64,000 bases of DNA from NCBI GenBank assembly GCA_016704325.1, contig JADJAG010000001.1, positions 310,001-374,000 of the forward strand, read 5' to 3'. The DNA comes from Chitinophagaceae bacterium (GTDB lineage: Bacteria > Bacteroidota > Bacteroidia > Chitinophagales > UBA10324). Below, one piece after another: positions 43,083 through 51,481 of the stretch. Below the pieces are notes generated by a model. That model did no database searches. It had not been told where the DNA came from and saw nothing but the letters and a program-made list of their open reading frames with translations. The position numbers were made by a program, and so were the translations under genes. Each line of letters starts with the position of its first letter. Within the stretch, counting starts at the first letter, position 1.

Positions 43083-43100
43083 AGAATAGGCTACACGGAT

Positions 43101-43667
43101 TCAATAGTCGCCCTCCAAAGAACGAACGATAAACTCTATCTCCTTTTCTTCCTGTGCATCATACTGGTACCGAAGGCTATAGCCCAGAAACTGGCTCATC
43201 TTATTCCAATAGAAGGCAGAAAATGGATTCTTAAATTCCCGGATTAAATCATAAACACTCAATCCGGTCTCTCTGGCGACAAGCTTACAGAGTATCTCGC
43301 CCTGGGTAATAGTCAGGTTTTTAAGTTCCCCTTCAAACAATACATTCAACTGGGCTTCCTTTTCCTTCATAAATTTTTTTCTGTCTTTTCGCTTATCCAG
43401 TGCTTCCATTGTATAATTGATCTCATTAAAGATGCTGCCAGCTTCTTTGGCAAACGGATATACAATCATCACATTCTTCTTCAAGGCATTGAACCTTGAC
43501 TGTTCTTCAGCATTCTTAAAGATTCTTTTTGATACAACTACAATGTCTTGCAATTGATAAGCAGGAAGCGTATCCCGGCCAATTATCACTGCAGGCAGCA
43601 ATAAGCCAGTTTGTGCCATACTGGTAAAATGGGAAAATAATAAGGCTATGAATACAAGACGGATCAT
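43101..43667 (-). CDS. DUF4294 exported protein
   Basis: A 188-residue Bacteroidota protein with a signal peptide (ends near SMAQT) and a DUF4294 domain: LPAYQLQDIVVVSKRIFKNA, RFNALKKNVMIVYPFAKEAG, LTITQGEILCKLVARETG and FKNPFSAFYWNKMSQFLG. It is helix-rich and probably periplasmic. Function unknown. It converges on the GT9 gene with an 18-base gap. Confidence 0.88.
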   Translation of the reverse strand: MIRLVFIALLFSHFTSMAQTGLLLPAVIIGRDTLPAYQLQDIVVVSKRIFKNAEEQSRFNALKKNVMIVYPFAKEAGSIFNEINYTMEALDKRKDRKKFMKEKEAQLNVLFEGELKNLTITQGEILCKLVARETGLSVYDLIREFKNPFSAFYWNKMSQFLGYSLRYQYDAQEEKEIEFIVRSLEGDY

Positions 43668-43780
43668 GAAAGAAAATTAATGTACTTTGAATGAAATCAA
43701 CATCCGTTCCAGTTTTCTAAACGCACTTTTTAACAGCAGATTACCTGCTGCCTCAAAATGTGGAAAAGATAAACAATTGA

Positions 43781-43812
43781 TTGCTAAATGACACGTAAAT
43801 AGCCTACTTTTG
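43781..43812 (+). promoter_or_regulatory. Promoter with -33 TTG and -7 TACTTTTG for the small lipoprotein pair
   Basis: TTG at 43781-43783 and TACTTTTG at 43805-43812 are 21 bases apart, the usual Bacteroidota spacing. The ATG is 24 bases after the -7 box. Confidence 0.6.
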
Positions 43813-43836
43813 TAAAAACTTTAAAATCTTAATAAA

Positions 43837-44082
43837 ATGAAAAGACTTTCCTACCTCCTTATCGGGGGAATACTTCTATCAACAATTATCATAAGTTGCG
43901 AACAAGGGCCTAAGCCATTAGACGCAACTGCACTTGCCGCCAAGGCGGATTCTGTGGCACGTTCACAAATGCAGGCTATAGCAGAAGCATCAATGATTGA
44001 ATGCAATGCAAACCAGGCAATGATGGTTCAAATGAAAGCAGATTCGCTTTATAACGTTGCAGTTGCAGCAATGAACCATTAA
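43837..44082 (+). CDS. Small helical lipoprotein (paralogue 1)
   Basis: An 81-residue lipoprotein with lipobox IISC. A short mature part is helical and Ala/Met-rich (TALAAKADSVARSQMQAIAE, MVQMKADSLYNVAVAAM), with one further Cys in MIECNAN. The next gene has a related mature part (ADSLANVKLTAYSDSLNM, AQARADSMMTAAM), so the two are tandem paralogues. It has its own promoter. No family is recognised. It could be a Lpp-like outer-membrane spacer or a metal-binding lipoprotein; neither is shown. Confidence 0.75.
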   Translation: MKRLSYLLIGGILLSTIIISCEQGPKPLDATALAAKADSVARSQMQAIAEASMIECNANQAMMVQMKADSLYNVAVAAMNH

Positions 44083-44125
44083 TATTTCAACTTCATTTTC
44101 TTCTAAAAAGCCAATTTTTCATACC

Positions 44126-44557
44126 ATGAAAAACTTTCTGAGTGTATTTACATCCTTACTAATACTTGTTTTTGCAATACAAAGCTGCAATCAGCCAAAG
44201 GTTGATACAGCCAAAGAATTAGCCACCATCGATTCGCTGGCCAATGTTAAACTAACGGCTTACAGTGATTCATTAAATATGATCTGTATGGATAATATAA
44301 TGGTTTTGGCACAAGCCAGGGCTGATTCTATGATGACAGCTGCCATGAAAAAAAGCTCATCCACCGGTGTTAAGCCAAAGCCAAAGCCTGTAGCAAATCC
44401 GGCTAATCCAACCGTAACCAACAGGCCTGGAACTACAGACGCAGCGAAACCTACTGTTACAGACAGACCGGGAACAACGGATGCGGCTAAGCCTACTATA
44501 ACTAACAGGCCGGGGGCAACAAATCAACCAGCAACGGTAACGCCTCCTAAACTCTAG
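44126..44557 (+). CDS. Small lipoprotein with proline/threonine-rich repeat tail (paralogue 2)
   Basis: A 143-residue lipoprotein with lipobox IQSC. The helical part is similar to the upstream paralogue (~28-75, again with one Cys, NMICMDN). A basic Lys-Pro linker (KPKPKP) follows, then three 14-residue repeats of PTVTNRPGTTDAAK (95-136) and a Pro/Thr end. The tail looks extended and may cross peptidoglycan or be a glycosylation region. It is 43 bases after the first paralogue and ends before a strong terminator, so the pair is one transcript. Confidence 0.75.
   Translation: MKNFLSVFTSLLILVFAIQSCNQPKVDTAKELATIDSLANVKLTAYSDSLNMICMDNIMVLAQARADSMMTAAMKKSSSTGVKPKPKPVANPANPTVTNRPGTTDAAKPTVTDRPGTTDAAKPTITNRPGATNQPATVTPPKL
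44408..44533 (+). repeat. Three 42-bp tandem repeats within the lipoprotein gene
   Basis: Three in-frame copies encode PTVTNRPGTTDAAK, PTVTDRPGTTDAAK and PTITNRPGATNQ. Copies 1 and 2 are nearly identical; copy 3 diverges. Copy number may vary between strains. Confidence 0.8.
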
Positions 44558-44581
44558 TTTTATTAATCATTCTGAAAATCT

Positions 44582-44615
44582 AAAAAGCCATTCAGTTATC
44601 TGAATGGCTTTTTTT
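44582..44615 (+). terminator. Rho-independent terminator after the lipoprotein pair
   Basis: A 14-base stem (AAAAAGCCATTCAG with CTGAATGGCTTTTT) and a 4-base loop, followed by a T run. It lies 25 bases after the stop codon. Confidence 0.9.
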
Positions 44616-44829
44616 ATTTCCCGTTTAGGCTTTTACTAACCGAATGAAATTCTTGCTTATTGAATGTATTTGAAAAAAATTAATTAAGACTATTGTTCAG
44701 TCACATTATTGCACTAATTCAGAATAGTCTTGAAATCAGTACACTATCCACCAATCTCATTCATCTGATCCTGTAAGTAATTCAATATACCTTATATCAC
44801 AGTCAATATTCAACCGGAACCAATTCAGA

Positions 44830-45351
44830 CTATCTTTTCCAGACAGAATCAACACAGTCATTTGGAATTCCGGTAGCGGCAACAATTGTATAATTCCAGG
44901 TTATGGTTGAACCACCGCTGAATAGTCCAATACCTGACACTGCCCTCCCGTTTGCATCTGGCGATTGAACGGGTATTTCAATATAGTTTCCGGATATGAT
45001 GGCATTAACCGGATTGGAGAAATCATTATTGAAGTTTGCAATCTTAACCATGGTAACACTGGTATCAACAGCACTGATATTGACCGTATACATAGCATTA
45101 CCGGTAATTGTGCAATTATCTGTTACATTATAAGTGCCCATAAATTTCTCGCGCACTTCCAGGCTGCAATCTTCGCCTTCATAACCGGTTGTACATCCAC
45201 ATAAACCATCCAGACAAAGCGCGCCATTATAACAGATAATCTTTTTGCATTCATCGGCGCATGACTGAATAAGCAAAATTTGGCAAACCAATAAAACTAA
45301 AAAAGGCACCATAGTTACCTTTATAAAAAAAACTTTAAATCTGGAAACCAT
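44830..45351 (-). CDS. EGF-like lipoprotein (intact paralogue)
   Basis: A lipoprotein of ~173 residues (lipobox IQSC). An EGF-like motif follows the anchor: DECKKIICYNGALC, LDGLCGCTTGYEGEDC. Then comes a ~115-residue beta-rich domain beginning FMGTYNVTDNCTITG. The start is placed at ATG 45351, because a -7 box at 45421-45428 overlaps the longest frame's start (45423). An interrupted paralogue lies immediately upstream (45521-46024). Surface EGF-like modules usually mediate protein contacts; the partner is unknown. Confidence 0.8.
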   Translation of the reverse strand: MVSRFKVFFIKVTMVPFLVLLVCQILLIQSCADECKKIICYNGALCLDGLCGCTTGYEGEDCSLEVREKFMGTYNVTDNCTITGNAMYTVNISAVDTSVTMVKIANFNNDFSNPVNAIISGNYIEIPVQSPDANGRAVSGIGLFSGGSTITWNYTIVAATGIPNDCVDSVWKR

Positions 45352-45420
45352 TGCTTTTTTGTGATAGTTCGGCATCGAAAAAAAGGTAGTCAATTCATTA
45401 TAGTTATTCAACTTTCCTTT

Positions 45421-45428
45421 CAAAGATA
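45421..45428 (-). promoter_or_regulatory. -7 box (TATCTTTG) for the EGF-like lipoprotein gene
   Basis: Perfect TAnnTTTG match 69 bases before the ATG at 45351. Confidence 0.4.
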
Positions 45429-45474
45429 ATCTTTGATCAGATTCAACATAAAAAAAGATTCACATTATAAAAAA

Positions 45475-45499
45475 AGCCGGCCTGTCAAGCAGGCCGGCT
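45475..45499 (-). terminator. Strong terminator after the interrupted EGF-like gene
   Basis: A perfect 10-base GC-rich stem (AGCCGGCCTG / CAGGCCGGCT) and a 5-base loop, followed on the minus strand by a seven-T run. It lies 21 bases after the stop at 45521. Confidence 0.92.
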
Positions 45500-45520
45500 T
45501 CAAAAAAAGGAACTCAGTTT

Positions 45521-46024
45521 TTATTGCAAATCCCAGGTGCCAGTGCAAACAGCAGTATTTGAGCCATCATCTGCTATGTAGTCGAACTTAATCTGAGTAG
45601 CAGAAGCATTAATTGTGCCTGAACCACTGACAATAACTCCGCCAATGCTTTGACTTGGAACAGTAATGGAATTTTCATCTACTGTAGCAATAGCAGTAAG
45701 TGTTGATCCAAATCCTCCGAAATTAGTGATAATCAAACCATTAACAGTAGTTGAAGAAGCCGCAATTATTGAATTATAACTGTAAGTACCTAAGGATCAG
45801 CATACATCAATAACAGAATAACTTCCTACAAATTTAGTAACGCTTTTGATGCCGCAATCAGTACCTTCATACCCAAGATCACAAGCGCAAACACCGGATA
45901 CGCAATCACCATTCACGCAAACCACATCTTTACATGCATCTTCATCACAGGAGTTAAAAAACATTACGGTTACTAAGGCGATCATAGAAAGAAAGGATAC
46001 GCCAAGGATTGAGATTTTTTTCAT
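45521..46024 (-). pseudogene. EGF-like lipoprotein interrupted by an in-frame TGA
   Basis: One continuous frame from ATG 46024 to a stop at 45521 is broken only by a TGA at 45797-45799. The first part (75 residues) has a lipobox (FFNSC) and an EGF-like motif (DACKDVVCVNGDC, VSGVCACDLGYEGTDC), then FVGSYSVIDVC. The second part continues SLGTYSYNSIIAASSTTVNG and ends VCTGTWDLQ. The intact neighbour (44830-45351) has the same layout without a stop. The promoter and terminator are both well formed, so decay is recent, or the short lipidated EGF fragment is still made. A base-calling error is possible. Confidence 0.75.
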
Positions 46025-46362
46025 AGGAAGTTTTAATTTAAAGTTTTGGGATTTGTAAAAAGATTTGAAGGTGCAAATATAGTCTGATTTGTTTGAATTG
46101 TCAACTGATTGTCATTTGCTTATCCACGATCGGCGTTGATAACCTTCGTATCGGTATTTATTTAGGTTTCCCCAAGCCTACCCCTCATGCAAAATCTTAT
46201 TGATCAGGATCATTTCCAGTAATACCGGACAAAAAAAACAATCCGTTGTGTCAGCATTTAATTAAGGCGCACGAGATTGAAGTACAATTTGTATCCCGCA
46301 TTTTAATTACCTTGACCGAAGCGTTTGCCACCAATAAAAGCAGGTAAATCAATACTGCGATA
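46025..46362. other. 338-base intergenic region
   Basis: The region lies between the interrupted EGF-like gene and tilS. It holds the well-formed minus-strand promoter at 46074-46104. I see no open frame or RNA structure of note in the rest. Confidence 0.5.
46074..46104 (-). promoter_or_regulatory. Full Bacteroidota promoter (TTGACA ... TATATTTG)
   Basis: The minus strand has TTG at 46104-46102, then 20 bases, then TATATTTG at 46081-46074. This is the best match to the -33/-7 consensus in the window. The start codon is 49 bases downstream. Confidence 0.7.
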
Positions 46363-47679
46363 GTGATCAATAAGTTGAATAAATATATTACAGAAATGGG
46401 GCTTTTTTCTCGCAAGGATCCCATACTTCTGGCGGTCAGCGGAGGCGTTGATTCTACTGTTATGGTACACCTGTTCAAAAAATCAGGGTATAGGTTTGGT
46501 ATTGCTCACCTTAATTTTCAATTACGGGAAAAAGATTCTGTAGCTGATGAATTATTCGTAAAAGAATTAGCTACGGAAAATGAAGTGCCGTATTTTGTTT
46601 CCGTTGCCGATACCTTGCAATATGCCAAAGAACACCGAATTTCCATTCAGATGGCAGCAAGGGAAATACGCTATACCTGGCTTGAAGAAATCCGATTAAC
46701 TAACAACTTCCATTTTATCGCCACTGCGCACCACCAGGATGATGTGATTGAAACCGTCTTACTTAATATTTTTCGCGGCACCGGCATACATGGTTTACAT
46801 GGAATTTCTTCAAAACAAGGTAAAATTGTTAGACCCTTGTTGCCATTTTTCAAAAAAGAATTGCTGGAGTATGCTTCAAAAAATGCAATATCATTCAGAG
46901 AAGATGTTTCTAATTCGGAGCCTGGTTATGACAGGAATAAAATCAGGTTGGAGATTATTCCATTTATTGAACAAACCTATCCTGTTTTTGCACAAACTTT
47001 TTCTGAAAATATTAGCAAATGGAACGATGCGGACCTGCTTTATACATCTTATATCAAGCAATTAAAAAGAAAAATGGTGCAGGTCAATGAGGATGGTCAT
47101 TTCATTTCCATTCCTGCCATAAGCCGGTTGCCTGGTGCACAAACTATTCTGTATGAACTAGTAAAGGACTATGGATTTACGTCTGACCAGTCTGCCGATA
47201 TATATAAAGCATTTGGAGCTATTTCAGGAAAGGTATTCCGCTCTTCAACTCATCAACTGATAAAGGATCGCAATCAGCTTATCATTTCAACACTTGCCTC
47301 GACCACTGTTTCAACCATACTTATTACGGAAACTGACCGCCACCTGCAACTTCCTTCGGCTAAGTTAAAGATAGCAGTGCATGATGCAGTTTCATTTGCC
47401 ATTCCAAATGACCCTTCAGTAAACTGCCTCAACTATAATTTATTAGTATTTCCATTAGTGTTGCGAAAATGGAAGAAAGGTGATTACTTCTATCCATTAG
47501 GAATGAAGAAAAAAAAGAAGGTCAGCGATTACCTGATTGACAGGAAAATGCCGATTTCATATAAAGAGAAACTCTGGTTACTGCAATCAGGAGATAGCAT
47601 TGCCTGCATCATCGGCGAAAGAATCGACGACCGGTTTAAAGTTACCTCCGGCACCGAGAAAATTTATGTTATCAGATAG
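46363..47679 (+). CDS. tilS: tRNA(Ile)-lysidine synthetase
   Basis: Attaches lysine to C34 of the tRNA(Ile) that reads AUA, using ATP. It is 438 residues long. The PP-loop is LLAVSGGVDSTVMVHL (~22-37), followed by HLNFQLREKDS, TAHHQDDVIETVLLNIFRGTG and RPLLPFFKKELLEYA. The C-terminal substrate-binding domain (RKWKKGDYFYPLGMKKKKKV) is present. The start is GTG at 46363; ATG at 46396 is the alternative. Confidence 0.95.
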   Translation: MINKLNKYITEMGLFSRKDPILLAVSGGVDSTVMVHLFKKSGYRFGIAHLNFQLREKDSVADELFVKELATENEVPYFVSVADTLQYAKEHRISIQMAAREIRYTWLEEIRLTNNFHFIATAHHQDDVIETVLLNIFRGTGIHGLHGISSKQGKIVRPLLPFFKKELLEYASKNAISFREDVSNSEPGYDRNKIRLEIIPFIEQTYPVFAQTFSENISKWNDADLLYTSYIKQLKRKMVQVNEDGHFISIPAISRLPGAQTILYELVKDYGFTSDQSADIYKAFGAISGKVFRSSTHQLIKDRNQLIISTLASTTVSTILITETDRHLQLPSAKLKIAVHDAVSFAIPNDPSVNCLNYNLLVFPLVLRKWKKGDYFYPLGMKKKKKVSDYLIDRKMPISYKEKLWLLQSGDSIACIIGERIDDRFKVTSGTEKIYVIR

Positions 47680-47702
47680 AAACACCGGGCAGCTATTCCA
47701 TA

Positions 47703-48149
47703 CTAAGGGTAATAGAGCGGCTTGAGTTTGGTCCAGCTACCTATCAATAAATACTTTTGTTTTCCTTTGTAGTGATAGCCAAGAATTCCTGCAACATCTG
47801 CTTTTACCGGAAAAGGGACAGGGAGGACTTCCTTTGACGCATTATTCATATCATCTATATTTCGAATACTCTGCGTCATATCAGTGACTGTGAGTACAAG
47901 CGTGTCGCCGGCAGATCGTCTTTCATCAATTGCAACGGGAAGCCTTTTTTCCTGGACCCAAAGTGAGTCGAAAGTATAGTCAGAGGTGTTTTTCATGTTG
48001 AGGTAGATGATGTAATTAATGCCCCTTCCCGAGCCGGCAGCACCGCCTGACCATGCCTGCGAAGTGGCTCCGGACAAAGGCAATTGCTGGTCTTGCTCAC
48101 AACCTTTACCGGCTGAGAGTAAAAGAATGCATATCATGATACTTTTCAT
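47703..48149 (-). CDS. Hypothetical lipoprotein
   Basis: A 148-residue protein starting MKSIMICILLLSAG with a lipobox-like Cys (GKGC). It has a Gly/Ala/Ser-rich segment (SQAWSGGAAGSGRG) and a beta-rich domain with YIIYLNMKNTSDYTFDSLWV and GYHYKGKQKYLLIGSW. I do not recognise a family. The start at 48149 is preferred over the longer frame from 48176, because the shorter one begins directly with the signal. A -7 box lies 29 bases upstream. Confidence 0.65.
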   Translation of the reverse strand: MKSIMICILLLSAGKGCEQDQQLPLSGATSQAWSGGAAGSGRGINYIIYLNMKNTSDYTFDSLWVQEKRLPVAIDERRSAGDTLVLTVTDMTQSIRNIDDMNNASKEVLPVPFPVKADVAGILGYHYKGKQKYLLIGSWTKLKPLYYP

Positions 48150-48178
48150 AGTTGTCCTTTTTTTGAATGCTCTCAATA

Positions 48179-48186
48179 CAAATCTA
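48179..48186 (-). promoter_or_regulatory. -7 box (TAGATTTG) for the hypothetical lipoprotein
   Basis: Perfect TAnnTTTG match overlapping the last codon of holA, 29 bases before the ATG at 48149. Confidence 0.4.
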
Positions 48187-49200
48187 ATGCAGAATTTTAT
48201 ATACCAATTCCTTCAATAGCGCAGCTTCATCAACTCCTGAAGTATTTATGCCTTTCGACATAAGATCATACTGATGCAAAAGTGCAATCACTTCTTCTGT
48301 TTTTTGCTTTGGATAGTTTCTGGCAGTGGTCTTATACTCATTTATTATCATTGGAAAGTTGCTTACGCCGAGCACGGCGGCAATCTCTGCATCAGTTTTT
48401 GGTTTTGCCTGATGCATCAGGTATATTTTAGAAAAGTATCCAAAGAGCGAACCAATGGTTAATACGAGCGGATTGGGTTTGGGATTGGCTTTAAAATAGT
48501 TAATAATACGATTGGCTTTAAGTATATCCATCTGTCCAATTGCTTTATTCAATTCAAAGGTATTGTACTCTTTGCTGATGCCAATATTTCTCTCAATATC
48601 GTCCGCTAAAATTTCCTTCCCCGGTTTAACATTCAGTGTAAGTTTCTCCAATTCATTGGCTACACGCGAAAGCTCATTGCCTACATATTCAACAAGCAAA
48701 GCAGATGCCTTTGGCTCCATTTTAAAGCCGCGGTCTTTCAAATATTGATTGATCCACTCCGGCACCTGGTTGTCGTATAGTTTCTTAGTAGTTAATAAGA
48801 CACAGTGACTACTTTCCTTAATCTCTTTACCTACCTTGGTTCGCTTATCAAATTTTTCATGCCTGTGGCATAGCACCAGGATGGTGGACTTAACCGGATT
48901 TAACACATATGACAGCAGCTCATCCCACTTCTTGAGCATTTGCGCTTCCTTCACAATCAAAACCTGGTAATTCGAAAACATCGGGTAATTCATTGCGCGC
49001 TGCCTTATCTCATTTACGGTCGTATCCTTTCCATAAAGAATGGTTTGATTAAAACTTCGCTCTGATTCCGGCAACAGGTTATTTTCAATATAGTCGCTGA
49101 CCTGGTCGATAAAATAAGGCTCCTCTCCTTCCAAAAGATATATAGGATGAAAAATTCTGTTCTTCAGATCCCTGAACATCACTTCATATGTATTCGTCAT
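48184..49200 (-). CDS. holA: DNA polymerase III subunit delta
   Basis: A 338-residue clamp-loader subunit that opens the beta sliding clamp. The N-terminal fold is of the AAA+ type: HPIYLLEGEEPYFIDQVSDY, SNYQVLIVKEAQMLKKWDEL, STILVLCHRHEKFDKRTK. A middle segment has LLVEYVGNELSRVANELEKL, and the C-terminal collar domain has the KGINTSGVDEAALLKELVYK end. It lacks a Walker A motif, as delta does. It is divergent in sequence but has the standard length and order. Confidence 0.9.
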   Translation of the reverse strand: MTNTYEVMFRDLKNRIFHPIYLLEGEEPYFIDQVSDYIENNLLPESERSFNQTILYGKDTTVNEIRQRAMNYPMFSNYQVLIVKEAQMLKKWDELLSYVLNPVKSTILVLCHRHEKFDKRTKVGKEIKESSHCVLLTTKKLYDNQVPEWINQYLKDRGFKMEPKASALLVEYVGNELSRVANELEKLTLNVKPGKEILADDIERNIGISKEYNTFELNKAIGQMDILKANRIINYFKANPKPNPLVLTIGSLFGYFSKIYLMHQAKPKTDAEIAAVLGVSNFPMIINEYKTTARNYPKQKTEEVIALLHQYDLMSKGINTSGVDEAALLKELVYKILH

Positions 49201-49360
49201 GCGTATTTTGGGAATTAATTGTTAAGTCTCACTACGGCTGTTAACTAATTACACATTACTGCTTCTGGTTTGTATTTTTTGCTATTTCCATCCTTTTTAC
49301 CACAGCAATGTATCGCATCGAAAAGAATTCATAAACAACTTCTTACTACTTGAAAGACTT

Positions 49361-50131
49361 CTAAAAACGCAAGTGCTTCACAGTGTCTCCGTTATTGATC
49401 AGTTGTTTTAGCGAGTCAATACCAATCTTAAGGTGAAGTGCTGTAAACTCATCCGTTACTTTCTTGTCGCTCTCCTCCGTTTTCACTCCTTCCGGGATCA
49501 TTGGTTGATCCGAAACCAGCAATAATGCTCCGGCAGGTATCTTATTCTTAAATGCAGTAATAAAGAGGGTAGCTGTTTCCATATCAATTGCCATGCATCG
49601 CAATTGTTGCAAATACTTTTTAAATGGCTCATCGTACTCCCAAACCCTCCTGTTTGTTGTATATACCGTACCGGTCCAGTAATCGCGTTTATAATCCCTT
49701 ATGGTGGTTGAAATAGCTTTCTGGAGGGCAAATGCAGGCAGGGCCGGCATCTCTGCCGGAAAATAGTCATTAGAGGTTCCTTCTCCCCTGATAGCGGCGA
49801 TCGGAAGTATCAGATCACCGATTTCGTTCTTTTTCTTCAGGCCGCCACACTTACCCAAAAATAAAACAGCATTGGGCTCAATCGCCGAAAGCAAATCAAT
49901 AATTGTTGCTGCATTCGCGCTACCCATTCCGAAATTAATGATAGTAATGCCATTGGCCGTCGCATTAATCATCGTTCTGTCCTTCCCAATTATTTTCACA
50001 TTATGCCATTTGGCAAAAAGCGCTACATACCTGCTGAAATTAACGACGATTATGTATTTCCTGAAATCCGCCAACGGCAAACCGGTATATCGAGGCAGCC
50101 AGTTGTCAACAATCTCTTTCTTTGTCTTCAT
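49361..50131 (-). CDS. amn: AMP nucleosidase (Bacteroidota type)
   Basis: A 256-residue nucleoside-phosphorylase-fold enzyme that should split AMP into adenine and ribose 5-phosphate. Family features are ITIINFGMGSANAATIIDLL, AVLFLGKCGGLKKKNEIGD, PIAAIRGEGTSNDYFP and CMAIDMETATLFI, with the acidic pair binding the ribose. It is the short form found in Bacteroidota, without the N-terminal regulatory domain of the E. coli enzyme. The adenine formed could feed ade. A TAnnTTTG box five bases upstream suggests a leaderless message. Confidence 0.88.
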   Translation of the reverse strand: MKTKKEIVDNWLPRYTGLPLADFRKYIIVVNFSRYVALFAKWHNVKIIGKDRTMINATANGITIINFGMGSANAATIIDLLSAIEPNAVLFLGKCGGLKKKNEIGDLILPIAAIRGEGTSNDYFPAEMPALPAFALQKAISTTIRDYKRDYWTGTVYTTNRRVWEYDEPFKKYLQQLRCMAIDMETATLFITAFKNKIPAGALLLVSDQPMIPEGVKTEESDKKVTDEFTALHLKIGIDSLKQLINNGDTVKHLRF

Positions 50132-50136
50132 GAAAT

Positions 50137-50144
50137 CAAAAATA
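50137..50144 (-). promoter_or_regulatory. -7 box (TATTTTTG) abutting the AMP nucleosidase start
   Basis: Perfect TAnnTTTG match, five bases before the ATG at 50131. Confidence 0.4.
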
Positions 50145-50212
50145 CAGTAATTTGTTGCTGTTTCAAATCAGCGGATGGGCTAGTTACCACCGGAGCCTGC
50201 TGTTTTCTATCC

Positions 50213-50662
50213 ATGAAAATTACCATACCCCAATACAATTTTGTTATAAAGCATGAAAATGGCCAGGCCAGGATATTTGATTCAATACGGAAAAAGTTTG
50301 TAGCATTTACCCCTGAAGAATGGGTGCGGCAACACTGGCTGCGTTACCTGGTTGAAGAAAGAAATTATCCGAGATCACTGATAGCAGTAGAACTATCGCT
50401 AAAGCTAAATAGCCTTTCGAAACGTTGTGATATTGCTGTTTATGGAAGAAACGGCAAGCCGCAACTGATTATTGAATGTAAATCTGCAAGCATCAAACTC
50501 ACTCAAAAAGTATTTGATCAGATTGCACGATATAACCTCGCGCTAAAAGTGAAGTATCTGGTTGTCTCAAATGGCGAAAAAAGCTATTGTTGCATCATCG
50601 ATACAGAGAATGGCAGTTATCAATTTATTGAAGAGCTGCCTTCAGCCAGTGAATTCATCTGA
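50213..50662 (+). CDS. HsdR-N-domain protein (stand-alone nuclease-like)
   Basis: A 149-residue protein with the type I restriction enzyme R subunit N-terminal fold (HSDR_N_2). It has EEWVRQHWLRYLVEERNYP, the nuclease-like core RCDIAVYGRNGKPQLIIECK (D...ExK), and VFDQIARYNLALKVKYLVVS. No helicase or other restriction genes are near. Stand-alone copies are common in Bacteroidota, often beside holA and amn as here. It is thought to be a conserved nuclease of unknown role rather than restriction. The ATG at 50213 is chosen. Confidence 0.85.
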   Translation: MKITIPQYNFVIKHENGQARIFDSIRKKFVAFTPEEWVRQHWLRYLVEERNYPRSLIAVELSLKLNSLSKRCDIAVYGRNGKPQLIIECKSASIKLTQKVFDQIARYNLALKVKYLVVSNGEKSYCCIIDTENGSYQFIEELPSASEFI

Positions 50663-50676
50663 TCAATTAATACGAC

Positions 50677-51390
50677 ATGAAAAAGGTAATCATAGTTGGA
50701 GCTTCGTCAGGTATTGGCAGGGCCCTTGCTATTCTTTTTGCCAGACAAAATTGGATGGTTGGCGTAACAGGCCGAAGGAAGGAATTACTGCATGAGCTTT
50801 ATGATCTGTATCCGGAACATGTCGTACCTCTTGCGTTTGACAATACCGGGGAGGATGCTACTGATAAATTGCAACAGCTGATCTCAAAACTGGAGGGTTT
50901 AGATTTGCTGGTGTTAAGTTCAGGAACCGGCAATATAAATACCGCGCTGGATTGGTCCATTGAAGAAGAGACCTTAGTACTTAATGTAGTCGCATGGACA
51001 CGGATTGCAGACTATACGTTTAATTATTTCAAAGCACAAGGAAGCGGGCATTTCGCAGCAATTACTTCGATTGCAGCAATACGAGGTGAAGGAAGAGCTC
51101 CTGCTTATAATGCAAGCAAATCATTTCAGGCAAACTACTTGCAAGGGTTAAGAAAAATGGCCATTCATAAAAAATTACGAATTTCTATTACGGACATCCA
51201 ACCGGGATTTGTACACACGACCATGGCAAAGGGAACAGGTCGCTTCTGGGAAGCCACTCCTGAAAAAGCTGCAAGGCAAATGCTACCGGCAATACTCCAT
51301 AAAAGGAAGAAAGTCTACATTACAAAACGGTGGTGGTTTATTGCACAAATGTTGAAGATACTTCCTGACTACCTCTACAACAGGTTATAA
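50677..51390 (+). CDS. SDR-family oxidoreductase
   Basis: A 237-residue short-chain dehydrogenase. It has the NAD(P) motif GASSGIGRALA (~8-18), VLSSGTGN, ITSIAAIRGEGRAPAYNASK with the catalytic Ser, Tyr and Lys (YxxxK), and PGFVHTTMA. The cofactor loop has GRRKE, suggesting NADP. The substrate is not evident. It starts 14 bases after the HsdR-N gene and is probably cotranscribed. Confidence 0.9.
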   Translation: MKKVIIVGASSGIGRALAILFARQNWMVGVTGRRKELLHELYDLYPEHVVPLAFDNTGEDATDKLQQLISKLEGLDLLVLSSGTGNINTALDWSIEEETLVLNVVAWTRIADYTFNYFKAQGSGHFAAITSIAAIRGEGRAPAYNASKSFQANYLQGLRKMAIHKKLRISITDIQPGFVHTTMAKGTGRFWEATPEKAARQMLPAILHKRKKVYITKRWWFIAQMLKILPDYLYNRL

Positions 51391-51424
51391 GTAATACACG
51401 CTATCATAAACCTTTAGGTAAAAA

Positions 51425-51458
51425 AATACCCCTGTCAAATTGGAAAGACAGGGGTATT
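51425..51458 (-). terminator. Terminator between converging SDR and FG-GAP genes
   Basis: A 12-base stem (AATACCCCTGTC / GACAGGGGTATT) and a 10-base loop. On the minus strand it is followed by an eight-base T run, so it mainly ends the FG-GAP/ASPIC transcript. The plus-strand side has no T run. Confidence 0.85.
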
Positions 51459-51481
51459 CAGTAATCTCAGCCAATGGAATA

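Noticed and set aside
45797..45799. TGA read as selenocysteine in the EGF-like gene
   Set aside because: No selenocysteine insertion hairpin is evident after the codon, and the intact paralogue has no Cys at the matching place immediately after DNC.
46251..46478. 75-codon minus-strand frame overlapping the start of tilS
   Set aside because: Overlaps conserved tilS coding sequence and has no promoter, signal or recognisable motif.
50003..50212. Longer N-terminus for the HsdR-N protein
   Set aside because: The added 70 residues are antisense to the AMP nucleosidase N-terminus and do not look like the family; ATG 50213 gives a normal-length protein.
50213..50662. Type I restriction system
   Set aside because: Only the R-subunit N-terminal nuclease-like fold is present; no helicase, specificity or methylase gene is nearby.
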